From positions 40,162,527-40,226,526 of the forward strand of contig CM049308.1 of assembly GCA_026874595.1 (NCBI GenBank): a DNA stretch of 64,000 nt, given 5' to 3'. The notes beneath the pieces were generated by a model, which ran no database searches, was not told the origin of the DNA, and worked only from the letters and a program-made list of their open reading frames with translations. Numbering within the stretch: the first letter of the stretch is position 1; each line of letters begins with the position of its first letter. Source of the stretch: Sipunculus nudus. Lineage: Eukaryota > Annelida > Sipuncula > Golfingiida > Sipunculidae. This document shows, piece after piece, positions 37,101 to 49,100 of the stretch. A program made the translations under genes and the position numbers.

Positions 37101-40100
37101 TCACTCCTTATGGCATTGTGACTGGTAAGATACCATTATAAAATGAATGGTTTAGAGCAGCCATAAAATAATTTTTAATATCTTCCCAAAATTTCTGATA
37201 GAATTCAGCTGGAAATCCATCAGGTCCTGGTGTCTTATTAATTTTGAGTGATTTAATTGTTTTATATAGTTCAGATAATGACAAATCTCCTTCACATTTA
37301 TATGCTTCTTCATCTGTGAGTGTAGGGAGCTCATCTTCTGTGATAAATGGGGGGGGGGGGGTGCAATTCTTTTCATGTTCATTTGCTGTATATAAGTTCT
37401 TGTAATATATAAATTGTTCTTGCATAATTTGTTCTCTATCAGTTATAATTTTACAATTTTTATCTTTCAGTTTAAGTATTGATTTTTGTTCAAAATTTCT
37501 TTTTTCTAAATTTAAAAAATACTTTGTTGGTTTATTTCCTTCAGAAAACCATCTGGTTCTACATCTTATTACAGCTCCTCTGGTCTCTTTCTCGATGAAA
37601 AGTTTATGGTTATTCATTGCAATATCCCATTTACATTTGCCTTCAAAAGTTTTAGTTTTATTATATTGACTTTGTGCTTTGTGCATTTCTCTCTCTAGTT
37701 TTATTAATTTATCAGTGAACTTTCTCTTTTTATTAGTTGAAAATGCTATACTTTCGCCTCTAATTTTGCATTTTATTGTTTCCCATAGAAGGGAAGGGTT
37801 TGCTTCTTTATTATCATTGACAGTGTTTTTTATACATTCTTTTATTTGTTTAACAAAAATTTCATCCTCAAGTAATGAGCAATTTAGTTTCCAATATCCC
37901 CGTCCTCGTGGATGATCCTTTATCATTATACTCATATAAATGAGTGAGTGATCTGTTTTATATCCTGTTTCAATATCTGTCATGCCAATATAGCTGCAAA
38001 GGCTATCACTAATAAGGAAATAGTCAAGGCGGGAAAATACTGGTTCTGGATTGTGTCTATGCCATGTATATTTTAAGATGCCTTGGTGCTGAGCTCTCCA
38101 AATATCTGTCAAATGATTAAGTTCCATCCACTGTAAAAGAGTTTGTCTTGATTTTTCCTGAGTATGTTTATTTCCACCTTCTTTATCAACTTCTGGTGTT
38201 ACATTAAAATCCCCAGCAATTATCAGTTTTTCCACATGTAAATTATTTAATATATTGATAAGATTTAAAAAGAATTCTGGATCATCTTTGTTTGGACCAT
38301 ATACATTCACTAATGTAATGTTATGGACTCCTATTGTGGCATTAATAATTAAAAACCTACCATGTTTATCTGATTTAATATTTTGAACTTGAATTGCTGC
38401 TTTATTTTTCACTAATATACTAACCACTTTAGCTTGACTGGTTCCATGACAAAAATAAATCTGGTTTCCCCATTCCGATTGCCATCGTGATTCATTTTCT
38501 TTACTACTATGTGTTTCCTGGAGGAAAATAATGTCAAATTTTTTTTCTGTTTAACCAATAAAATATTTCTCTTCTTTTCTTATGACTGCCCAGCCCTCTT
38601 ACATTCAGTGGTGCTATATTATACATAATTACATATATCAGACATAATCAATTACAACTATACAGTCACTTTTAAAATCTTACTTCCCTTTCCTATTAAA
38701 ATAGTAAGTTTTGTAATATCTGTCTCATCTATAGCTATAAGTGTATACAAAATTAGGTTGATTGTCTCTTCTGTAGTTTTGTGGATGTGTTTCAAATGAA
38801 GTACTAGTCCAGTATTGCTACTTAAATGGATTCTATGAGTGGTAATATTAAAGGAAAAATTTATAAAATACAAAGAAAAAAAAAACACCTGCATCATTTC
38901 ACCTTAAAGACGTTTACAAAATCTTAGTTCGAATCAACAGACAGCAGAACAGAGAGTCGTTAACTAGTTTTATCCAAATGCTCAGACTTTTCGTAATTAC
39001 GCGAATACACTGTACAAACTGTTACAAACTGTTGTTCCACCACCCAGCAGATACATAACAAAACTCCACTGAGGTGCAAGGATATTTACATCAAAGGTGA
39101 AATTTCATATCTATTTAAACAGTCAACAATAGAACCTGCAAATATGCAAGCTGTTCTTCAAGTTAATTTGACGGTTCATCAACAATTAAAAGAACAATAC
39201 GTGTTTTACAATGAAAATTAAGTAACTGAATTGATCTTATAAATACTGTAGATTCAGAAATATTAGTTGGGATTTTATTTTTGTGGATCAAGATAATCCA
39301 CGAATTCATGATTCCAACGATAAAAAAATCACACGATCAGAGGATATACGGTATCTTAACGGCAGCTGGTGGTCGACTTTATATATATAATTGTTACCGC
39401 TAGCTGAATTTTCAATAAAAATACAAAACTTGTTTATTACTTTTTTATGACTATGTTTAATACATTTATTAAATGAACTTAATTGCTTTCGAAAATTACT
39501 ATAAATATACGGGATTTATAAATATTCTTTTATCAATAAATTATTTCCCCTAACATCATACAAACACGGCCCCCCTTATTTGTTTACAATAAAACGATAT
39601 CAAAGTATAATTTAAATTGAAAACGTATCCCCACATTTCCTCTTATCAACATTTTGGGTGAAAATTTTAAGAACAATTTCTGATGCGCAAAGCGGTAATT
39701 CTGACACGCCAAGAATGGCACACAAGTTCCAATGTTCGTAACCACAGCTACCGAGGCACGGCTTTTTCGGAACCGGCCTTTTCAACCTTCTTTCAATAGA
39801 GATTAAACGAGACTTACGCTACCTATTGGCCTAAAACAGAGAGCTTAGATGTCATCTAAGCTCTCTGCCTAAAAGACAAGGGCCGTGTAAACTCATTTGC
39901 ATTACCGCCATTACCGCGGGACGCGAAAGAGCACTTATTCCGAATATTGTGACAACAGTGAGCCATTAACAATACATGCAGACGGTACTTCTTCCGAATA
40001 TTGCCGATAGTTGTACATATATGTTAGCGTATGTAAGCGTCACAGAATACTATTATGCAAAATATTTCTTTATAATCTCCAATATAGCTGATATGATGAA

Positions 40101-43100
40101 TGACGAACGAACTGTGTCTCGTCTCACCGCCCCGTCAGGAATTTACAAGCGCCACACGTGACTACCTCCTAAATGAAAAAAAAGTTAAAAACCTTCATGT
40201 GGACGGTCCCGTTGATCAAGTGATGGTTTACGTTTTCTGTGAACGTGGTGTTATAAATAATAGCCGATGTATCGGGTGTTACAACAGCACGTGTCGGTGA
40301 CGGCTGATAAATTCTTATTTAGGCTCGGGTCGGGCGGAGCATGTTTGTTCAGCACTGACCCGATTGACCGCGGTACAGGCGCACCTTGTGATTAGCATCA
40401 AAGCCGAACCACCTGTGTATATCGGGCTTGTCTTCCTTGCGCACATGGAGGTATTAAAAAAAAACATTTCCTAAAGTTTTCTTTGTCTTTCCACGAATTC
40501 AAATACCCCACGATATGCGTTTTGTACAAAAACCAAGAAATTTTAAGCCCAAGATATTATCTGAATCTACAGTAGTCCTAATAATGAACAGTGGTGAACA
40601 GTTTAGTAACATGATGATGAGTTATGAGATCTTACAGTTTGAATTCTTAGCTAAATAAAGAAACAATGTTTAAATGTAATTCCACTTATTATATTAATAA
40701 ACTAGTTTATATCAATAAACAACAGAATAAAAAAGAAATAACTTACAATATTCTAGACTTAACGGCTTTATCAAATATTCATGTACTGCCAGTAACATAT
40801 CAATGTTACATCCACAGTCTCTGTTACTATTATATGTTCAAATTTATTAGTAGTCCAATTATGCATGCTACTTGAATTGATTTTTGAATGGAAATATTAA
40901 GGGAAATTAAATCAATTAATAAAATACATAACTAAAAATATTGACCAAAAATATATGTCGATCATCACGTATTTCATTTACTAGGCATTTACAAAATCTT
41001 GGTGTGTATCAAAAGATAGCAGGAAGGAGAGTCATTAACTATTGATGTCATAGTGCACAGACCTAGGTAATTAAGTGTTTCTGCAGTACAATTACGAACT
41101 ACTGTGCAATAGCCAAGCTTGTGCACAAAAGAAAACCTGCTATTGAATATCTATTTGAATACTAAAAATTAAAAAAAATTAAATTCAAATAGATGTTCTT
41201 CAAATTAGTTTGCCGGTCCATCATCAATATACAAAAAAATGTGTGTTTACACCAACAATTTACTAAATGACATCACATTATGTTCTATCTTAATAATTAA
41301 CAGAAGCAAACAATCCTCAATAGACCACCATAGTAACTGGTAATGCCAACATAATCCCTGATTACTGTAAAGTTTATTCATTTATTAGACATAATTAGTC
41401 AAATTAGTTGTGTTCTAATGCTTCATAGATAAAGTGTATAAATTGTATAATTAAATTTGCTTTACTAATAAATTATCAGACAGTAAGTTCATTAGTCTTA
41501 AATAAAAACCTACAGTTCTGAAAGAGATCACATATTCTTGGTCACTATTATACTGTTCAATATTAATCCAACTTCCGATAGTACTACCAGAAGTGGCAGT
41601 ACTCAGCAGCAGTACAAGTGGTACTAAGAATGTTTCATTTCTAGGAAATTAATTTCAATTATAAGGTGCGTAGAGCAGTATAATTGTAACGTCATCTGAA
41701 TCATTTAACTTACACATTTATTTGTAGAACTTGGTTAGAACTTCGCAGACACAGCCAACAAGAAGCAACATTTATCTGAACGATAATGAGGTATAAGGTC
41801 TCTTTATCCAAAAGGTTTCCGATACCCAAATTCATAGATTGGTCCCTTTGATATTTTGGAAACACAGGAATGTTCAGCGGACCAGTCCATCATTCCGAAG
41901 TGATTCTTTCGGTTGTTGTCTGCTCTTGTCCGTCATAAGTAGCACGTGTCAGATGTATCTCCGTAAAGTTTGTGGTTAGCAGTCTCTCTGGATTGGTGCT
42001 GCTACGTAACCTATGTAGTACCTGGGTGGTTAACGGTGCCGTTGTCAGGGATCAGTTGTCAAAAACTGGCCGGCGTCATGCATGTTTATTATCAAGTTTG
42101 CCTGGCATCATTGATAGTGACCTCTTTCCCATTGATAATTAACTTTCCGTGCCAGAAACGGACCTGGTTGTCGTTGTGAGCCTGGGTCATTTGGGCAATC
42201 GCTTTTCTTTTCAATAAGTAGTCTTCCTTAACTAGGTCTTCTGCAAAGAAATCTTGCTGGCTGCGGTTGCGCTTTTGTTTTTGGGTTTTAAGTAACTTGT
42301 TTCTTGTCGGGCGGCTATGGAATTTAACAATGATATGTCTGTGTCCTTTAGTTTTAACTCTCCCGGTTCTGTGTGCGTTTTTAAGTAGCTCATGTATTTC
42401 TGCGTCCTGAATGTCACCAAGAAGTCTCTGTTCGTTAATGTTTGGAAACAATTTGCATACAATCTTCACCTTTGTTCTCTGGCACTCCAATCAATCTCAA
42501 ATTGAATTCTCTGCTGTATCTTTCTATGTCTAAGAGTTTCTCTTTCATCACATTTATTTGCTCATTTTTTCGCTATTTTCTGCTTTCAGTCTATCTATTT
42601 CCGATCTTAAATTTTTATTTTCTCCCTCTGTGCTTTCTATTTTTGCCTTAGTTTCGTCACCTTGCGTGTATTCAAGACTTTGTGCAATTGAGTTGATTTT
42701 ACTCTCCATTCCTGAACATTTAGAGTCTAAATTTTTTACATCTCTCCTTATGCTTTCAATATCCTCACAAAGGGCTTATTTGAAATTGTCTATTGCAACC
42801 TTAAATGCAATTCTTAAATGCAGCTCTCTCTGTATCACTTTTCAAACTTTTCTGTACAGTTTCGATATATCTATCCATACTTGGCTGTGACATGCTTTCA
42901 GTGTCACTTTTGCTCTTAGATCTAGTCTGTATAGTCGAGATTTTTGACATATTATCCAGTGGATCGTTTGAACTAACGGGAGCTCATGAAAACACGACCG
43001 CTTATGCTGCCATCTTGACCGGAAGTACTTACCTTTATTCCTCTAAATATTCCTTGTGTACACATCAGAAATTAGGTCAATACTACATATTTTGTAGAAG

Positions 43101-46100
43101 TTATGGGCCCGAACATGATATACCTTGTCAAAACTATTTACTCTCTTTATGTGGTAACAGTTGAAACTAGAAGGCCTTTTTTAGGCATAAATATATTTAA
43201 TTTAGATTAAATTGTATACCAGAAATTATGTTAACATTTTGTAAATACATTTTTCTAAATAAGTTTTTAGCAAAAATGTAAAATAATTACCTTAAAGTTT
43301 GCCCAACTTAAACCATTGCACACTTTTTCCCTGTGAACACTCTTTATTCAGTTTTCATATCATGCACAGCAATTGATGTAAGCTTTTATAGTCTGCAGTT
43401 TCAAAGCAGTTGATTAAAAACTAGCATTTATTCACGGTTTAGGAAACCTTGTTATATCTAAATGTATTGTTTACATCAGTTGTGAGTGGAGTAGCCATAC
43501 CTGGTCTGTAGCTTAGCTTGACTTGAGGGCAGCTACCTTGGTCAGCTGGGCTAGGCTTTACATCCTACTGTCCATCTTTAAAAATTTGTATTTGTTAATT
43601 GGGAATCAACTAATATTTCATATTACAAATTTATGATTTATTGTATCCGCCAAAACGTAGTTTTGCTGATACTATGTTTTTGACCGGGTTCCACCACCAC
43701 AGCCGCCGCTGCCGCCGCCGCGTTCTTTCCGGAGAACTCCTCTGAGACTACAGGGCGGATTTTTCCGAAACTTACACACATTATAGGGTCTCATGTGAAC
43801 TGGTGCCTAACCAAGTGGCCTTGACCTCTGACCTTTCCTCTCTGCCCAGCGTCCATTTGTGCGTCTGTTTCCCACATATCTCAGGAACTGTTTGACCGAT
43901 CAGGAAAAAAAATTTGTACAAATGTAGCCCTTGGATAGCTTTATAACATACACAAAAAATGGTGGCGCCACCTGCAACCATGTTTGCACAGTGTCCATCT
44001 GTTCATCTGCCTTGGGTTAAAATCACTCATATCTCTGGAGTGGTTTGACCAAATTACCTGAAATTCGGCATGCTTATACATCCCACATAGCTTTCTTGAT
44101 TTTATGACAGGTGGCGCCACCTACATTCACGTTCACACTGTAGACATCCATGCTTATATCTTCGGACTCGTTTGACGAATCAGGAAAAATTTTTTTACAC
44201 AAATGTAGCCCTTGGATAGCTTAATAACATACACAAAAATGGTGGCGCCACCTGCAGCCATTTTTGCACAGCGTCCATCTGTTTGTCTGCCAAGGGTTAA
44301 AATCACTCATATCTCTGCAGTGGTTTGACCAAATTACCTGTAATTCGACATGCGTATACATCCTGGAAAGCTATCTTGATTTTATGACAGGTGGTGCCAC
44401 TTTCATTCACGTTCACGCTGCAGACATTAATGCTTATATCTCCGGACTCGTTTGACCAACAGGAAAAGAGTTTTCACAAATGTAGCCCTTGGATAGCTTT
44501 ATAACATGCACATAAATGGTTGCGCCACCAGCAGCCATTTTTGCACCTTGTCCATCTGTTTGTCTGCTGTGGGATAAAATCACTCATATCTCTGCAGTGG
44601 TTTGACCTGTCCACCTGAAATTTTGCATGTGTATACATCTTGGATATTTTCTCGTTCAAATAACAGTTGACGCCACCTACAATCATATTTATGTGGCAGA
44701 CATCCATTCTAATATGTAACACATGTAACTCTATTTCCCCATGCCTCACTTCACCCGTCCTACTCTGATTTTGGTGGATACAAGTAGTCGCTTGTCGACT
44801 ACCCGTATTCTAGTTATAAAAATTTATTTGATAAAAAATTGGGATTTTATTCAGATACATAGTCATTTTTCACCTGCCTGGGCATGTATAATCATTGTAG
44901 GTGCCTAAGCAAAAGCACATGTATTTAGAATTAAGAAAAATGAGAGTATACATGCAGGACAGACATATTAATAATATTGCCAAATAGCTGTAGCATTAGA
45001 ATTTACATCTGCCACAATATAAATGAAATACTGGATAGGCCCCTTTAAGTTTGATCTGCCCTTGTTTTCACAGACACCATGTATGGAGTACCTTGATGCC
45101 AGGCACTGCTTGTTAACAGAACAGACAATGCCACTGTTAGGAAGGTCTTTAAGGATGGGGTCAATGCTGGCAACACTTCATTTAGAGAACTGTAGTCTGT
45201 CTGGAAGGCCACTCTTAATCCTTGGTACGTATTAAGACTTACTGAACATATGAATAAATACTCTTTAAATTATTGAAGCCTGTCATATTGCACAAATATC
45301 ACATATATATTTTTGTTCATAAATATTATTTTTGTTGGGCTTAATTTGTTTATGTTACAGAACATTGCGAATTGAATTCATGCTCCCAACTTAAAATATG
45401 CATTTTCAGGAATTCAGGCCTCCACCATGTGGGTGGTCCTTAATGTGGGGTTCCCATTAATTCAGTTATTCTGCCCATATTCCAAGTTATCAGGTGACTG
45501 CACATTTGTGAATATCCCTGGTCCCTAATCCTTAGTCCTTCCTTAATCCAGAACTTGAGCCAGACCCACACCAAAATCTCATTGATTCCTCACTGGCATA
45601 TTCCTCAAGGTCCTCAATATTTCAGTTTATGATTACATGAGTTTTGAATGAACAAACACACACATGAACGTGAATGAATGCATACCTCCTGGCAAAGGCA
45701 AAATTGACGAAAGGAAATGTTTGTAAACCAACCCACTCCAAACAACTTATTTCCAACTTAGGAAGCTGACTTTAAAACTGTCCTCCACAAAAGACACTTT
45801 GATTTAAGGTTTTATGTGCATATGGCTAGAAATATTCCGGAAATTTCAACTAATAAAATGTTCAAGTGAATCTCTGAGTTCCTGAGGAGATTTCAGTTAG
45901 AAGCCATGGTGGGTATGAACAACTGACCTTGAGCTCTGGAGTCCACTCTGAAGACAACTGGCTTATATGGTCATGTGGTTGAGCACAGGACTCAAAGCCG
46001 GGAGGTTGTAGGTTCAGAATTCATGGTCAGCCCCCACCAAGGGTGAGCTTTCTGCAGGCTTAATTGGAAGGCTGTGCCCAACAGCCATGTATCACTCATT

Positions 46101-49100
46101 TGTGAGTGCATCTTTTGGGTGTTCCTCAGTGTTTTGACCCAGCAGTTGTGTTGATTACACACCCAGACCTGGTGCCTACCACACCTGTGGATACAAAGGA
46201 TACAAAATACAAATATTTGGAAATTAGTGCTACTTTGCGGTCACAGTCCCAAACCGAAAAGGAACAGATGTACATACTTAAATTAAGAATTAGATAAGTG
46301 TGCATAAAAATGGAGGAGGTTACCTCCACCAAAAAAAATAAATCTTTAAAAGTAAAATCTCTGAGATCCTTAGGAGATTACAGTTGGGAGGCCCTGGTGG
46401 ATATTGAACCAGTGACCTTGAGCTCTGGTGTCCAGTAACTTAACCACTATGAATATACTATCTCCAAACCTTGTAATTGACCATGTTGCTCTCTCTTGTT
46501 AGTTGCTGCCGTGAAGATGAATGAGACGTTGAAGGAACTGTTCTTGGCTGACAACAGACTCATGCCATCTGACGGGATACAGCTGGGGAACATGCTCAAG
46601 TTTAACCACAAGCTTTCCCTGCTGGATGTCCGCAATAACCACCTGCAGGTAACCAGGTTCTTTGCAATTAATAAAGCCTGTAATTAATGATATAAGAAGA
46701 CTGTACTGCCAGCCTACCACTCACTCACTGAACAAGTACATACTGTGATTGTCTTTTTGGTCACGAGGGTTTCATATTTGTGTTATTCACAAAAGGAGAT
46801 TATCAAAAAAATTAAATGGTTTATAAGAGGTACCAACTACACGGGTGAATTTTCATTTATACTATAGCCTCCTTAGCTTTCCATATACAGTGTTTATACT
46901 TGTAGTGTCACAAGGCAAAATATGTAATATTAATATTAACAGATGTTTTATGTTAAATGTAAGTTAGAAATTGATATTATTAGTAATGTGAAATCTTTTA
47001 CATTATATATCTAAAGTGAACAAGAATTTTCACTCTCTCCATGTTTCTTTGGTCCTTCTCATATTGTTAAGATTTGTATGAACATTAATAATTCATACAG
47101 TAAAGGAAATACTCTTGTCTAGTTTACTGTAGGGTGACATCTTGAAAAGGGAACCCTTGCTGAAAGCTGAAAATGTGGAAATCACAGAATTTTAACCCTA
47201 CAAATATGAAGGCAACCATAGTATATGGGGATATGTTGTCAATACTGTCTTGGGAGAGATTGTTGAGCCTGTAATATAACAAGTGATCTCTTAGAGTGGA
47301 CTGTTGAGCCTATAATGTAACACCAGTAATCTCTTACAGTGGATTGTTGAGCCTGTAATGTAACACCAGTGATCTCTCTTACAGTGGATTGTTGTGCCTG
47401 TATTGTAACACCAGTGATCTCTCTTACAGTGGATTGTTGAGCCTGTATTGTAACACCAGCGATCTCTCTTACAGTGGATTGTTGTGCCTGTATCATCACA
47501 CCAGTGATCTCTCTTACAGTGGATTGTTGTGCCTGTATCATCACATCAGTGATCTCTTACAGTGGATTGTTGAGCCTGTATTGTAACACCAGTGATCTCT
47601 CTTACAGTGGGTTGTTGTGTCTGTATTGTAACACCAGTGATCTCTTACAGTGGATTGTTGAGCCTGTAATGTAACACCAGTGATCTCTTGCAGTGGGTTG
47701 TTGAGCCTGTATTGTAACACCAGTGATCTCTTACAATGGCTTGTTGAGCCTGTATTGTAACACCAGCGATCTCTCTTACAGTGGATTGTTGAGCCTGTAA
47801 TGTAACACCAGTGACCTCTCTTGCAGTGGATTGTTGTGCCTGTATTGTAACACCAGTGACCTCTCTTACAGTGGATTGTTGAGCCTGTATTGTAACACCA
47901 GTGATCTCTTACAGTGGATTGTTGATCCTGTATTGTAACACTAGTGATCTCTTACAGTGGATTGTTGAGTCTGTATTGTAACACCAGCGATCTCTCTTAC
48001 AGTGGATTGTTGTGCCTGTATCGTAACACCAGTGATCTCTTACAGTGGATTGTTGAGCCTGTATTGTAACACCAGTGATCTCTTACAGTGGATTGTTGAG
48101 CCTGTATTGTAACACTAGTGATCTCTTACAGTGGATTGTTGAGCCTGTATTGTAACACCAGCGATCTTTCTTACAGTGGATTGTTGTGCCTGTATCGTAA
48201 CACCAGTGATCTCTTACAGTGGATTGTTGAGCCTGTAATGTAACACCAGCGATCTCTCTTACAGTGGATCGTTGTGCCTGTATTGTAACACCAGTGATCT
48301 CTTACAGTGGATTGTTGTGCCTGTATTGTAACACCAGCAATCTTTTACAGTGGATTGTTGAGCCTGTATCATAACACCAGTGATCTCTTACAGCGGGTTG
48401 TTGAGCCTGTATTATGACACCAGCTATCTCTTACGGTGGCATGATTTGGAAAGCTCACATGTCATTGTTCTCAGTTTGACATCATAATAATAACCACAGT
48501 GACTTACACATACATCTTGACTTTACCCTAAAGAGCAAGAAAAATTAGATTAAAAGAACTTTTTCACTTCATCTGGATTATAATGGATGTGGAGAAGGCC
48601 TATTATGCATTTTATATTTCTCTTTAAAGACATGATTAGACCTTGAATATGCTGTGGTAGCATACATTGATATATTATTTTTTGCAGTATATAATGTGAT
48701 CAGGTTAAAAAATTTGAGCAAAATAATATATGACATTACATTGTAGGATATCTTCAATGTTTATAAAGCAGTATTTGTTGTTACATTTTAGGATGTGGGC
48801 ACAAGTCATCTGTGTGATGGATTGTATGAACAGAACCTGGGGTTTGGTCTCAGTACAGTAGTATTGTGGAACAACCAAGTCACCTACCAGGCAATGCCAT
48901 CTCTTGCTCGGGCACTGGTGAGAATGTTACCTGCTCAGAACATCACTTGTTATGTTCAGTGAATAATCAGTGTTCAGGGATAAACAGAACAATAAGCTTC
49001 CACTGTGGATCTTATCATTTAGGCCTGTGACAATACATCATCATACAATACAACACATTGTGTTGCTTCACTCACGATACTATACATGATATGACATGTT

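Larger units (their letters stand above)
34165..43025 (-). mobile_element. full-length but decayed L1-like LINE, antisense to PPP1R37
   Basis: On the minus strand it begins near 43025 with CCGGTCAAGATGGCAGCATA, followed by ORF1 and ORF2, and ends in an A tail (28 T on the plus strand, 34165-34192). Target-site repeats TACTTACC lie at 34157-34164 and 43026-43033. Both ORFs carry multiple frameshifts. Its 8.9 kb is inflated by a 1327-bp DNA transposon (39246-40572) and a roughly 0.74-kb direct duplication between the ORFs. The reverse transcriptase is close to that of the LINE at 29949, so both belong to the same clade. Confidence 0.87.
33497..45073. other. PPP1R37 intron 4 (11.6 kb)
   Basis: Holds a family C element (from 33551) broken by a MITE (33853-34164) and a long antisense L1-like element (34165-43025). 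The element's flank resumes at 43036, followed by a family B element at 43641-44813. The last 260 bp before exon 5 are unassigned. Confidence 0.75.
45225..46502. other. PPP1R37 intron 5 (1.3 kb)
   Basis: Contains dispersed repeat S at 45415-45700 and two copies of a SINE-like repeat in minus orientation at 45835-45975 and 46345-46455. A tRNA-like stretch between them (about 45965-46025) has GGTTGAGCACAGGACT and GGTTCAGAATTC boxes. Confidence 0.6.

Noticed and set aside
39976-40300. Possible transposase fragment in the TA-flanked element
   Set aside because: Two short overlapping frames without DDE-type motifs or helix-turn-helix features.
47239-47674. Repetitive open frames on both strands
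   Set aside because: They are read-throughs of the 45-bp minisatellite, whose period is a multiple of three.
47240-48440. CRISPR-like array
   Set aside because: Repeats are contiguous with no unique spacers, in a eukaryotic intron; it is a minisatellite.
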